A DNA stretch of 64,000 nucleotides from Anagrus nilaparvatae (Eukaryota; Arthropoda; Insecta; Hymenoptera; Mymaridae). Location of the stretch: the NCBI GenBank assembly GCA_022575985.1, contig JAKSXM010000272.1, positions 3,348,001-3,412,000 of the forward strand, in the 5' to 3' direction. How positions within the stretch are numbered: position 1 is the first letter of the stretch; each line of letters begins with the position of its first letter. Both the position numbers and the translations under genes were made by a program. Positions 25,171 to 36,627 of the stretch are shown here, in pieces. The notes under the pieces were generated by a model, which saw nothing but the letters and a program-made list of their open reading frames with translations, did not search any database and was not told the DNA's origin.

Positions 25171-27414
25171 CATGAACCACAAGTACTGGTTTTCCGATGA
25201 CACTGGCTGCTGCGCCATATGGCTTCGAGGCAGAACCAGGACCGTCTCTTACCCAACAAGGGAAAGGGAATTGCCACGTCTGGGCCAAGTGCGGGGAGAC
25301 AACTTACATAAGTTGCTATCTCTCCAAACAACAACTCGGTAGAGCTGGCTACAAAGCTGGCCAGCATCGAGAGCACGGTCCGGACGGCGACTGGTGGCGT
25401 CATCCTTGGTGGAGACTTCAACGCCAGGGCTCTGGAATGGGTGATGCTAACGACTAACCCCAGGGGACGAATGGTGCTCGAAATGGCCACTAGTTGCAAA
25501 CTAGTGGTCCAGAATAGAGGCAACAGGCCCACCTACAAGAGGCCGGGTTGGGGTGTCTCTATCCCGGACATAATCTTCGATACAGAAGCTGCGTCCGGGA
25601 GAATAGGCGACTGGAGGGTGATGGATGATAAATACAATGGTAGTGATCATCATTACATCACCTTCCGGGTATTGGAAGGAACCTCACAACGACCTCCGTA
25701 CAGGAGGCGCCCCTTGGGTTGGAACGTCCCAAAAATGGACGAAGACAGATTCGAAGAGTATCTTCGAATCGGGTCAGCGTCCATCCCCGCTTGGCATGGA
25801 GGGGCCACAAGTCTCGATGAGGCTGAAATCTTAGTTAAGAAAGTAACGTATCTATTATGCGGGGTTTGTGATGCCTAGATGCCTCGCCGCAGGCCCTGGA
25901 AACGGAGAAAGCTGGTGTACTGGTGGACTCCCGAAATAGCTGAGCTCCGGAAGGAATGCCACAGGACACGACGAAAGGCGCAAAGAGCACGAGACAGACC
26001 TGAGGCCGCCGTTCTTTCTCAGGATCATAAGGACGCCAAACACCGGCTGGCCAAGGCCATCCGTCAAAGCAAGGCTCAATGTCTGCGTTCATTACGCGAA
26101 GATGTAAACAAGGACCCCTGGGGCCTAGGTTACAAAGTCGTAATGTGTAAACTGAACCGGGGGTCCGACAACATGATGGACGCGGCGTCGACTGAATGGA
26201 TCGTCGGTGCTCTATTCCCTGAAAGGCCCATCCGGAAAAACCCGACTGAGGTGATACCCAGGGAGGAAGTGCCGCTGTTCAGCGAAGGCGAGATGGTCAA
26301 GGCCATAAAGGCCATGAAAAATGGCAAGGCGCCGGGGCCGGACGGGATAGCGGAAGTGCTTAAAAGAGCGGTCAAAGTAATCCCTGGTATCCTGTTAAGC
26401 TTGTTCAATGCGTGTTTGGTGGCTGGAGTGTTCCCAAAGCAGTGGAAGGTAGCACATCTCGTGCTCTTGAACAAGGGCTTGCTCCGGGCAAGGCTCAGAA
26501 GGGCAATCGAGGAGGGCGGTGGTCTTTCTGAGGAGCAGCATGGTTTTCGTAAAGGGCATTCCACGATAGACGCTACTCAGCGTGTCGTGGATACCGTAGA
26601 GGCTGAGAGGGAAAAGCGGCCTGCAATTCGCAAGGACGTCCTTCTGGTAACGCTGGACGTCAAAAACGCTTTTAACTCGGCCAGGTGGGATGACATGATC
26701 CGGTCCCTCGAGTACGATTTCCGGATACCTAGGTATCTGGGTAACGTACTCAAGGATTACCTGCGGGACCGGAGACTGCTTTACGACACGCTCGACGGAA
26801 GGCGTGAAAGGGTTTTGAGTGCAGGCATCGCGCAAGGTTCGGTTCTCGGACCTGATCTGTGGAATGCCTTTTACGATGGCTTGTTGCGCGTCCACCTCCC
26901 GGAAGGAGTTTCCCTGATCGGGTACGCCGACGACGTGGCCCTGACCATAACTGGCAGGGAAATGGAAGTGACCTAGGAGAGGTTGAATCTACTTATGAGA
27001 CGGATCAACCTCTGGATGGGCGATCACGGGCTCCAGCTTGCGATCCCAAAAACGGAGATCGTACTGCTGACTCGTCGAAGGGTTCCCACCGACTTCGATA
27101 TAATTATCGACGACGGCGGAAAACCTCACACTATCCGAACCAGAAAATCGGTGAAATACCTGGGAGTTCAGCTTGATAATAAGCTGATCTTCTGGGAGCA
27201 ATTTCAGAGGTCGTGTAAAAAGTTAGCGTCGGCCGCATCCTCCCTGTCAAGGCTCATGGCCAACATTGGGGGACCCAAACCAGGGAAGCAAAGGCTCCTG
27301 ATGTCAGTCGTCAACTCTGTCCTGCTCTACGGATCAGAAGTCTGGGCGAAGACCACAGAAACTGCCAAGTACAGACATAAAATATCGTCGGTACAGAGGC
27401 AATCTGGGGCGTAG
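25171..27414 (+). pseudogene. R1-clade LINE ORF2, copy A1 (endonuclease + RT), broken
   Basis: 5' truncated inside the endonuclease (YWFSDDTGCCAIW). Endonuclease motifs ILGGDFNARALEW and SDHHYITF; RT motifs KAPGPDGI, EEQHGFRKGHSTIDA, LLVTLDVKNAFNSARW, IAQGSVLGPDLWN and IGYADDVAL. Lesions: frameshifts around 25,250-25,450, TAG at 25876-25878, TAG at 26974-26976, and a deletion at about 26,480 that joins LLNKG to LLRARLRR, removing some 30 residues between RT motifs. The frame ends at 27,414, so the C-terminal zinc-finger part is deleted and the 3' UTR follows directly. Three more copies of this family lie at 34.0, 36.6 and 46.6 kb. Confidence 0.93.
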
Positions 27415-27543
27415 CCGGCGACCGCGGTCGCTGGTAGTCTCCCAGTTGTACAAAGTGTACAACTGGGCGGTCATGGAAATTTGCGGGTCTTTAAGGCCCG
27501 CAAACACTCCATGGCTGATGCAAGATTCACATATTACAATAAT
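27415..27543 (+). other. Family A 3' UTR with two conserved hairpins
   Basis: Hairpin 1 is 27441-27467 (CCCAGTTGTAC, AAA, then the inverse). Hairpin 2 is 27472-27513 (CATGGA and TTGCGGG pairing with CCCGCAA and TCCATG). Both recur in copy A3 at 37,657-37,732; there hairpin 1 keeps its stem despite changes in the loop side. Such structures are where LINE reverse transcriptases commonly recognise their RNA; that role is inferred here. Confidence 0.7.
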
Positions 27544-27592
27544 ATAAATAAAAATAATAATAATAATAATAATAATAATAATTTTTTATTAT
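27544..27592. repeat. (AAT)n microsatellite between two opposed LINE 3' ends
   Basis: AAT units and a T6 interruption. On its left is the 3' end of the plus-strand family A copy; on its right is the 3' end of a minus-strand R1-like tail. Confidence 0.85.
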
Positions 27593-27790
27593 TACTAGAA
27601 TGCGTTACGCATATCTAGGGCCGGGCCCTAGATTATGTCGGACTCCATTCTTGCATGCTTACTGACTAAACTCACCCCCCTTAATGCCTTATGCAAGTCA
27701 AACTGGAACCGTTTAACACATTACATCAGGTTGACTTAAGGCCATGTATCCTCTCTATCAGAAGTTCCTTTCATATCAGTTTCTGTTTTT
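27593..27790 (-). mobile_element. R1-like LINE 3'-tail relic
   Basis: Resembles 28046-28220 (shared: GTCGGACTCCA, CTCACCCCC, GGAACCGTTTA, CACATTACAT, GGCCATGTATCCTCT). On the minus strand it ends in two perfect palindromes, ATCTAGGGCC-G-GGCCCTAGAT (27611-27631) and ATGCGT-T-ACGCAT (27600-27612), before the (AAT)n tract. No ORF remains. Confidence 0.6.
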
Positions 27791-27949
27791 TTCATAATAT
27801 TCGATTTTTCTTTTAAATATTATGATGAAAACAGAATTCTAGCCTCAACGTGGTGAAGAGTTTTAAATCTGTATATATTTACGAAAGTATTTTCATACTA
27901 CGAATAGCGTCTATACACAGTTATGAAACTCGACCACTCGACCACCACC

Positions 27950-28225
27950 TCGGTGATAATAATAATTTTTTTTTTTTTTTTTTTGCACTCGGGGCAGGGG
28001 GGTGAGAAGGCACTTACGCCCGAACAGAACCGGTATCTGAACAGTGTCGGACTCCAAGGGGCAAGGCACTCTGCAAAAAACAGATGCCTTACCCAAAGCA
28101 TACCGACAAAACTCACCCCCATTCTCTGCCTTATATAAGTCACACCCGGAACCGTTTATCACATTACATCTGGTTGACTTAGGCCATGTATCCTCTTTAA
28201 TGAAGATCCTTTCTTTCTTTTGTCC
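27950..28225 (-). mobile_element. Second R1-like 3'-tail relic with polyA and (TTA)n
   Basis: A relative of the block at 27593-27790, on the same strand. Its minus-strand 3' end reads ...CCTGCCCCGAGTGC, a ~20-base A run (27965-27984) and (TTA)n. The codons before the A run spell CPEC, as in the zinc finger at the end of R1-clade ORF2. Small frames on both strands here are not genes. Confidence 0.55.
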
Positions 28226-28304
28226 TCTCATCCTGGAGGTTCCTTATTTCTCCTTCTTGTTATTTCGCCATGTCGTCAAATAGATATGTACATAGGTTTA
28301 TAAA

Positions 28305-28345
28305 TTAATAAATATATAAATATATAAATAAATAAATAAATTAAT
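28305..28345. repeat. (AAAT)n-like tail of LINE family B
   Basis: TAAATTAATAAATATATAAA... run directly beyond the 3' end (minus strand) of the near-complete R1-type element. Confidence 0.6.
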
Positions 28346-28436
28346 ATCCTTGTACGTCCTCCATTATCCCCCAATTGGTGCCGCGTGCAAGAACCGTCTA
28401 TTTTGACTGCTCCTACATGCGGCTCTAAGTTAGGGT

Positions 28437-31319
28437 GTCAATAACTTTTTTGTACGCAAAATCTCCTCCACGTACCTTGCCACGACGCTCCATGATTCCT
28501 CGTTCTGGAGCATTTTTCCGACTATGTTATCGGGTGTGACGTCTTCAACTTCTGCTTCCAGCGCTCTCCTTTTAGTTATCCAGCGGTCACACTCGAAAAA
28601 CGTGTGACGCCCGTCATCTCGTTTGTCGGGACAGAATACACAGAGTCCAGGGCGCGACCTCTTTTATGAGGCGCCTGGTCTATGCACTGTCCACGCGGTT
28701 CTTTCAGACTGTTTGCCACGCCAACATTGTATCTCTCCTAACATCCGCTTTAATATATTCTAGGTCTCCCTCATTTTTTCTTTCGTATGTAAGCTTGCGC
28801 TCTTGGGCAAGTAGCTGAATAGGAATAATTCCTGCGATGACAAGAACTGCCGCTTCCGAGACAGTCCTGTATGCGCAAGAAACCCTCAGAGCACCCTGCC
28901 TCTGCACTCTTATCATACCTTTCGAATATATATCCTTATCCAGTGCCTCACTTTAAATCTCCGCTCCGTACAATAGAATGGAGTGAGTTACGGACATTAG
29001 CAGCTTTCTCCTGCTGGACTTTGATCCACTCATGTTCGACATCAGCCTGCTCAGGGCTAACGTCGTGGTACCTGCCTTATTGACCCTTTGAGAAATATGT
29101 TCGAAATAGGTCCGCTTCGTATCCAAAACTATTCCAAGATATTTGGCGTACCTTTTCGTCTCTATAATGGTATCCTCTTCAACCCGTATTGTAATAACGG
29201 TATTGATTTGCTTCCCCGTGAACATCACGATCTCGGTCTTAGCGACTGCCAGACTTAATCCGTGCTCTTTCATCCATGCGTTTGTCTTTAACATGCAGAC
29301 GCTCAAGCTATCCTGTGCTTGTTGCACGTTCCTTGCTATGATCACGAGGGCAATATCATCCGCATAGCCTATCATAAAGCAGCCATCCGCTAGCTCCATC
29401 TTCAGGATACCATCATAAGAGATGTTCCATAGGTCAGGTCCCAATATGGAGCCCTGAGCTGCACCAGCTGTCACTTTCCTACTTCTCTTCCCTTGAAGAG
29501 TCTCGTACAATAGTACTCTGTCACTTAGGTAACTCTTCATTACCCGCATCAAATAATTTGGTACTGCAAAGTCATTTAGTCCTTGAAGGAACTTTGTCCA
29601 CTTTGCAGAATTGAATGCGTTTTTGACTTCCAGGGTGACCAAAAGAGTAATTTTACGTGAGTAATGATTACCCGTTTGGGCCCTAGTTATCGCGTCAACG
29701 ACCTCCTTCACAGCCCCGATCGTGGACCTCCCCCGTCTAAATCCGTATTGCCTAGGAGATAAATCCCCTGCTGCTTCTACTGCGTTTAAGATACGCGGTT
29801 GTAGCATTTTTTCGAAGCCCTTTCCAGCTGTATCCAGCAGTCCTAGTGGTCGCCAGTAGGACGGGAGTGTGGGATCTCCCTTTCCTTTACTGATAAGGAC
29901 CAACAGTGCCTATTTCCATCGCCTACAGAATACTCCAGCTCGTAGGCACGAGTTGTACATCATTAAAATCAATGACGGACACTCGTGCGCAGCGATTCTT
30001 ATAATTTCGGCTGGTATGCCGTCTGGGCCGGGGGCTTTCTTATTTCTGAGAGAGTCTACGGCAGCAAACAGCTCTTCTTGCGTGAAGTCCGGGATTTCGG
30101 TTACCCTAAAGTCCTCCTCTTGGTCTATTCTCGTCGGGTGCATCGGAAACAGAGCATCAATTACTGTCCTTGCTTCCTCTTCGTCCATAAGTGAGCTAGC
30201 AGCAAATCCCCTTAGCTTTTTCGTGACTATCTTGAAGCCCAATCCCCAGGGATCGTTGTCCACTTCAAGGCACAGATTCCTTTCGCAGCGGATCTTACTG
30301 GCATTGATTGCCCGCCTCAAAGATCGCTTCACTTCCTTATGAACTCTCATCAGTTCCCTTGCTTCTTCGCGAGACTTGGCCCTAGTTGCTCTTCTTCGCG
30401 TCATGTGGCTTTGCCTGCGTAACTCTGCAATTTCTGTGCTCCGCCAATATACAGGTGGGTTCCTTCCATTAAACCTTTTTCGAGGCATGGAAGCGTCACA
30501 TGCTTTTTTGAGCAGCGTCATTACTTCGGATACTACATTCTCCGCGTCTTCCTTACTTCCTACTCTGCGGGGTTTCATTAGAATTGCCCTTTGTCCTATC
30601 ATTAAAACTCGTATAAATTTTCCTTTATTCAGCTTATTGAGGTTCCAGCCTCTTGGTTTTGGCCTATATGCCTCTCCAGGGGGCAGTCTCTCATGCTGAA
30701 TTTCGAACGAGATGTACTGGTGGTCGCTCGCAGTAAAGACTTCCATAACGTGCCAGTTATTGACTCTCGTACTCAGGCCTTCGGATGCGAAGGAAACGTC
30801 AATTATAGTTTCAGTGAAGCTTGGCCTTCTAAAGGTTGTGGTGTTACCCACGTTTAGAACAACGAGACCCAGCCTTGACACCATTTCTAGTGTCGCTGCT
30901 CCTTTTGAGTCAGTATAGGGCATATCCCAGTCGACAGCTTTGGCATTAAAGTCTCCTGCAACAATTAAGTTGCCACCCGCTTCTCTCGCGAAGTCCTCTA
31001 TGTCTGCCAATTTCGTATAATAGTCCTGTATACGTCCTGTTGGAGTTAGGTAACAGCTGACGTACGTTATGGCTTTGCTTTTAATCCTTGCAAAACCTCT
31101 GCCCCTTCCTGATGCTTCGACTGTAACATTTCCAGGATTTGCGACCCAAATAGCTGCGGTTCCAAATTCATCCGCGAACCAAGTGGTTGGGTTTGGATTA
31201 GTCATTGGGTACTGCTCGCTGATGATCCACAGGTCAGCCTTTATCTCCCTCTGAGTTTGATACATGAGCTGGTTTGCGGTCCAGCTTCTGTGCATATTTC
31301 CTTGGACAACCCTGATCAT
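28437..31319 (-). pseudogene. R1-clade LINE ORF2, family B, near-complete but broken
   Basis: Starts at 31319 with MIRVVQGNMHRS, the standard beginning of an R1-type endonuclease. Motifs: ISEQYPM, LIVAGDFNAKAVDW, TIIDVSF and ASDHQYISF; RT motifs KKAPGPDGIPAEI, RQYGFRRGRSTIGA, LLVTLEVKNAFNSAKW, AAQGSILGPDLWN and MIGYADDIALVI; C-terminal zinc finger CVFCPDKRDDGRHTFFEC (about 28,640-28,590). Lesions are few: in-frame stops at 29910-29912 (TAG), about 28953-28955 (TAA) and 28704-28706 (TGA), then a frameshift with a small deletion before the zinc finger. The catalytic YADD is intact. This is the best-preserved element in the window. Confidence 0.93.
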
Positions 31320-32824
31320 TTTGTGATCGCTTTTTTGAAATCAGCGCACTTCCTGGAACCCGGAAAGTGCTTGAGTTCGTTTCCCTTCATTTTAACAGCT
31401 TTGCAGAGGAAGCATCGCAGCTTTCCTGTGCATTCGTCTGCCTTGTGGTTTTCCAGTCCACATTTAAAGCAAAGTTTGCTTCTATCAGGCCCCTTGCAAT
31501 TTCCTGCAATATGCCCGTAGGCTAAGCACCTGTAGCATCTAAGTGGGGTAGACTGCAGTCTTACTCTACAGTTCCCCAGGCCTAGCTTAATGCTACCTTT
31601 TTTGATCAGCTTAAACGCAGCCTTTTCGTCCATCTCTATTGTCGCTAATCTCTGCTCCCGAATATTAGGCTGAGATAGCTTTACCTGTATCGGTCCCGTT
31701 TCCTTCAAGGCAGCTTTCAGGGCTGCCTCTACTTCTTCTTTCGTGGTAAGGCAGTCGATGTCTCAAATCTGGAGGTTCCGACGTGGCGTCAAACATGCGA
31801 CGTTCACGTTCTCCCCCATTGTTGCCTTGACTGCCTCGAAAAGAGCTGTTTGCCCTTCTGTTTTTCCTTTCATCTCGATCAATACGTTACCGGCTTGAGT
31901 TTTTCTTACTGAACAGATGTTAGCTGCAGTAGCCTCTCCACTAACGCTTTCCTTGATCTGCTTCAAGACATCCGCGTACGCTTTCCCTTCTGGTAACTTA
32001 ATTGCGACTGCCTTGTCTCTAGCTCTTGGAAGCTTCGCTATCCCCTTGGCGTTCCCTTTCTTCTTTTCTTTTTTTCTTTCCTCGTCTTTTTCTCTCTCTG
32101 CCTTTTTCCTTTTCTTTCTCCTGTTCCTTCGGCCAGTGTAATCTTGGAATTCCTCGTTGTCCCGGTAGGTTCCGGCGTCTTGTCTCCATTTCCTTCCGTT
32201 TCCGTCACTGTTTCGTTTCTTACCAACGAAACAGTAAGTCCAGGATACGTTGGCGGCTTGTTAAACCTGGCAGCTGAGAGTTGTTTTGCCACAGATGCAG
32301 CAGAATTGACTTTCGGTGCCGAATTTTTTGGGCTACTCCCGCTCGCAGGCTTCTTTGAGGGAGTCTGCTTTCCTGTCTCATTTCCCTCTTCCGAATTTTC
32401 TCGAAACCTTTTTTTTGTATTTTGAGCAGCTTTAGATTGCTCAGTAATATACTGCTTAAATTCGGTTTCGATAGAAAGGACTTCTCGAACTTGCATGCCT
32501 TTAATTGTCGTCAGCTTGTTTAGATTATTCTTTATCAGCCTAACACCGTCTTGGATTACCATCGAAATGTTAGTCTGCTTTTTAATCTTTTCCTCCATCT
32601 GTGCAACGTGAGATAGCATCTCTTCATATATCTTATCGATTGTCACATGACATCGATTCAACTGCGTTGAATTACTGGCAAATTGAAGTACTGGCAAAAG
32701 TCGCCTGGACCATATCATTTTGTTGCTTTTCATCTATGATTTCACAGTGCATGTCCTATGTAGAACGATCTTCACCATTATTCTTATTTTTATTACCGCT
32801 TTTGTATGTATTTTTTTCAGACAT
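31316..32824 (-). pseudogene. R1-clade LINE ORF1, family B, broken
   Basis: ATG at 32824 (MSEKNTYKSGNKNKNN). A coiled/charged N-terminal part and a K/R-rich stretch follow (32733-32038, ...KKTRKEKKKRRKGTPRG), then EGKAYADVLKQIKESVSGE and SVRKTQAGNVLIEMKG. Three zinc knuckles close it: CYRCLAYGHIAGNC, CFKCGLENHKADEC, and CFLC...HFPGSRKC. The stop overlaps the ORF2 start by four bases (ATGA at 31316-31319), a known arrangement in the R1 group for coupled translation. Lesions: stops near 32,755 and in the next frame near 32,680, a frameshift near 32,030, and TGA at 31763-31765. Confidence 0.9.
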
Positions 32825-33930
32825 TTTCAAATCATTATGGATTCATCACTCCATGTGCAACGGCCTCCTTCGAACCCTCACATTCTGGGCAGCTGACATG
32901 CAGACTGGTTGCATCACAGAGGATATAGCTGACGGCATGTACTTGCACTACCTTGCTCGTCCCATTCCTCCGCGAATAAAAGCATAATTCGCTTCGGAAA
33001 TTTAGAGTCCTCCAGCAGCTTGGGTACATACCGGCAACATCGCCAAGCCGTTAATGATGGGCTCCGGCTGCAGAGAACCCCACCTCCCGTCTTCCGTCAG
33101 CAAAGGCCAAAGATGGTTCAGGTTGCTCGGCACGCAACTAGAAAGCTCGCTTCCCCATCCAGGATCCTCTTTTGGCACTCACGGGTCGCGACGCACGGCA
33201 TACTGTCCATACCGTGCATGTGTGTAGACAAACACATTTAGTTGTGTTTGTAAACACACATGTCCCGCATGGGCAGACACACGGCGGAGGATTTTAGAGT
33301 TTCCTTAAAACACAGCTAGAGTTCCTTGGGTTTGCCACGCCCATCCAGAAAGGCCGAAGTTTTCCTGGCCCCGAGGTTTACCTTCACACATTACTAAATC
33401 AGAAAGTAATAACCACGAGTCATAGTTTAGCGGAGCCCGCAACTAGCCTTTAATCGGCTGCGTCGCTGTGCTCAAGGTGGAAATCTCCCATGCTAAGAGC
33501 CATATACCTAAGGCCTAAGGCGACCCCGCATATGGCTTAAATCGCACTTAAATTTGGAGAAGACCTTGGAGCCCCTTTTGGTGTGCCGTTTCTTCAGAGA
33601 TACTTATGGATAGCAGTCTGCGGCACTCCATTAAGGATGCACAGTGGAAAAGCAAGGCATAAACCCGGTTTATAGGGCAGCCTCAGTTATTCCAGAAAGC
33701 GATAAGCTGTCTGCGGCATACTTAATGAAAGTGCATTGTGGTACAGCAGTATGCGTGTACCACAGTAAAGAGCAAGGCATGGGTCCCGTTTATAGGGCAG
33801 CCTTAGTTGTTCCAGAAAGCTATGTCCTGTATCTCTGATTCCAGTTCCACCTTGGAAAGGTGGCCTGAATTACCTTCCTCCTTCCTCAGCCTTATGAGGC
33901 GCCGGGCTTAGGACCGGTATAGCGGAGTTG
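32825..33930 (-). promoter_or_regulatory. 5' UTR / promoter region of LINE family B with tandem units
   Basis: GC-richer than its surroundings and without coding signal, it joins the ORF1 start to an (AAT)n tract at 33,931. It contains two ~122-bp tandem units: GCAAGGCAT...TTTATAGGGCAGCC, then a TTCCAGAAAGC block, at about 33,650-33,705 and 33,772-33,825. Tandem 5' UTR units commonly carry LINE promoters. An internal short inverted repeat (CATGTGTG...TAAACACACATG) lies at 33,218-33,260. Small plus-strand frames here are not supported. Confidence 0.6.
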
Positions 33931-33975
33931 TGATAATAATAATAATAATAATAATATTAATAATAATAATAATCA
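33931..33975. repeat. (AAT)n microsatellite between two LINE 5' ends
   Basis: ATAATAATAAT... with one TTA interruption. Family B's 5' end is on its left (minus strand) and the truncated 5' end of family A copy A2 is on its right (plus strand). Confidence 0.9.
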
Positions 33976-34583
33976 CCTTCCGGGTGCTTGAGGGAACCTC
34001 CCAACGGTCTCCGTACAAGAGGCGTCCCTTGGGTTGGAATGTGCCAAAGATGGACGAGGACAAGTTCGAAGAGTATCTTCGAATGGAGTCGTCGTCCGTC
34101 CTTGCTTAGCATGGAGAGGCTAAAGGTCCCCGCGAGGCTGAAATCTTAGTCAAGAAAGTAACGTCTCTATTGCGAGGGGCGTGTGACGCCTCTATGCCTC
34201 GTAGAAGGCCCTGGAAAGCCAATTTACTGGTGGACTTCAGAAATAGCAGAGCTCCGCAAGGAGTGCCACAGGAAGCGACGAAGGGCGCAAAGAGCACGGC
34301 ACTTTCCCAGGAACACAAGGATGCTAAACACCGGCTGGCCAAAGCTATCCGTCAAAGCAAGGCTCGATGCCTGCGTACATTAAGCGAGGATGTAAACATA
34401 GACCCCTGGGGTCTTGGTTACAAAGTCGTAATGGGCAAGTTGAACCGGGGGTCTGACAACATAATGGACGCGGTGTCGACCGAACGAATCATCGGCGCTC
34501 TCTTCCCTGAGCGGCCCATCCGTGAAAACCCGGTAGAGGCGATACCCAGGGAGGAAGTGCCGTTATTCAGCGAGGACGAGATG
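33976..34583 (+). pseudogene. R1-clade LINE ORF2 fragment, copy A2
   Basis: Truncated at both ends. Reads ITFRVLEGTSQRSPYKRRPL-like sequence, TSEIAELRKECHRKRRRAQR, then AKAIRQSKARCLRTLSEDVN, DPWGLGYKVVMGKLNRGSDN and VPLFSEDEMV. This is the linker between endonuclease and RT. It stops at 34,583, where an unrelated ~150-bp repeat array begins. Frameshifts near 34,110 and 34,240-34,300. Very close to copy A3 at 36,641. Confidence 0.88.
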
Positions 34584-34589
34584 GTGAAT

Positions 34590-35205
34590 ATCAGATTGGA
34601 GATATCAAGTAAAAACCATTCTTTCAAGTATAAGTACTTTCATGGAAATTGAATGAGGTATTACATCCAAATTAAAAAAAAAAGGGGGTTTGAGATTTTT
34701 TTAATAATAAAATTTTTGGAAAAAAAATTAGGTCTTAATTCGATAATGGTTTTGAAATATCACTAGTTACAATATTTTCAGATACTAGTACTTTCATAGA
34801 ATGAAATGAGGTATTACACCAAAAAAAAAAAGTATTGCAGTTTTTTTTATTTTTATTTTTTTTTAATCTTGAGAAATAAATTTTGAAAAAACTAAGTATC
34901 AGATCCAAAAAATTACTATAAACGAGGTTCTTAAAACTAGTACTTCCATGGAAATAAATTAGGTACTTCGTCCAAAAAGAAAAAAAAATTGGTATTTTTT
35001 GTATTTTTTTGTAAAAAAAATTTTAGAAAAAAATTTTCAATAAATTAAGTATCCGATTCAAAATATCATGTGAAAACCATACTTTCAAAAATAAGTACTT
35101 TCGTGGAAATAAATGAGGTGTTACATCCAAATTAAAAAAAAAAAGTACCTCGAGCTTTTTTGGTGAAAAAATTTTTGAAAAAAAAATGTTTGTGAAATAT
35201 CACCG
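34590..35205. repeat. ~150-bp tandem array (4 units)
   Basis: Each unit has a TAAGTACTTTCATGGAAAT-like start, GAGGTATTACATCC, an A run, a T-rich block, and CGATTCAAAATATCA. Units start near 34,625, 34,785, 34,940 and 35,085. One more copy, in the opposite orientation, lies at 8485-8630. Confidence 0.8.
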
Positions 35206-35206
35206 A

Positions 35207-35253
35207 TGACACACACACACACACACACACATACACACACACACACACACACA
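35207..35253. repeat. (AC)n microsatellite
   Basis: A run of about 23 AC units with an ATAC interruption, directly after the 150-bp array. Confidence 0.95.
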
Positions 35254-35353
35254 TATACAGACTTTTTTTAAAAACCGGTTTTTTAGCTTCTTGGGGTCCC
35301 AAAACGTGCTTATATGCCAAAAAATAGAAAATCAAATTTTGACCTAACACAAT

Positions 35354-36105
35354 GGTTTTGAACTCTTAAACAATACACACACACTGTTTTGTTTTAAATT
35401 TTAAATTACATGTCTTGATAAGTGTTTAACTTGGGGGCCACTTGGGTCAGTCAGTAATTATGTCATAAACATGTTCGATTTCAACGAGCGTGATCACCCA
35501 AAAAAGAATTGAAAACTTCGTATTAAGTTAAGTTAGCTGTTTTCGGCTGAAATATAAATAATTTTATTTAGCTGATGGCTCGTTGTTAGTAATGGGAGTC
35601 CGTTTTAATCCAGCGTGAACACCCAAAAAAGAATTGAAAACTTCGTATTAAGTTAAGTTAGCTGTTTTCGGCTGGAATATAAATAATTTTATTTGGCCGG
35701 TGGCTTGTTGTTAGTAATGGGAAAATAAGAATTGAAAACTTTGTATTAAGTTAAGTTAGCTGTTTTTGGCTGAAGTATAAATAATTTCATTTGGCTCGTG
35801 GCTCGTTGTTAGTAATGGGAGTCCGTTTTAAGCCAGCGTGAACACCCAAATAAGAATCGAAAACTTTGTATTAAGTTAAGTTAGCTGTTTTTGGCTGAAA
35901 TATAAATAATTTTATTTAGCTGGTGGCTCGTTGTTAGTAATGGCAGTCCGTTTTAAGCCAGCGTGAACACCCAAATAAGAATCGAAAACTTTGTATTAAG
36001 TTAAGTTAGCTGTTTTTGGCTGAAATATAAATAATTTTATTTAGCTGGTGGCTCGTTGTTAGTAATGGGAGTCCGTTTTAAACAAGCGTGAACACCCAAA
36101 AAAAA
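35354..36105. repeat. ~122-bp satellite array with a unique leader
   Basis: After a leader (TTTTGAACTCTTAAACAATACACAC..., 35354-35480), a unit containing GAATTGAAAACTTCGTATT, AAGTTAAGTTAGCTGTTTT, GGCTGAAATATAAATAATTT and GGCTCGTTGTTAGTAATGG repeats about five times. A shortened unit begins near 35,730. Confidence 0.85.
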
Positions 36106-36365
36106 AAATTGAAAACATCATATACATATATATATTACAGAGTATTTAAGCTCGGAGAGGTCTAATTTTTTTGGTTAATTTTGAAATAAAAAAGCATGAG
36201 GTTCAGTTTTTTCAATAAATTTTTGAGAAAAAAGTATTTTAATATAGTGAAAATTTAATAAGTATATGACATTTTAAATATTTTAGGAAACATGTAATTT
36301 TTTTTGTGTTCTAAGCTTTATGAGTATTTAAGTTTTATGATGATTGAATTTGGATTGGATTGTTT
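36106..36365. other. Unique AT-rich spacer between two satellite blocks
   Basis: No gene or element ends seen; contains ATATACATATATATATTA at about 36,121. Confidence 0.4.
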
Positions 36366-36624
36366 GGCATTTTGAACTCTTAAACAATACACACAAACTG
36401 TTTTGTTTTAAATTTTAAATTAGCTTTCTTGATAAGTGTTTAACTTGGGGGCCACTTGGGTCAGTCAGTAATTATGTCATAAACATGTTCGATTTCAACG
36501 AGCGTGAACACCCAAAAAAGAATTGAAAACTTCGTATTAAGTTAAGTTAGCTGTTTTCGGCTGAAATATAAATAATTTTATTTGGCTGGTGGCTCGTTGT
36601 TAATAATGTGAGTCCGTTTTAAAC
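36366..36624. repeat. Second copy of the 122-bp satellite leader plus one unit
   Basis: Repeats the leader of 35354-35480 and one full unit, in the same orientation about 1,010 bp further on. This implies a higher-order duplication of leader plus array. Confidence 0.85.
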
Positions 36625-36627
36625 CAG

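Noticed and set aside
26130..26895. Long minus-strand ORFs (26130-26564, 26395-26895)
   Set aside because: Antisense shadows of the GC-richer R1 reverse transcriptase on the plus strand.
29869..31520. Several plus-strand ORFs of 60-157 codons
   Set aside because: Antisense shadows of the family B ORF2; no independent support.
32835..33241. Small ORFs in the family B 5' UTR
   Set aside because: No homology, overlapping on both strands, and located in a region explained as LINE leader.
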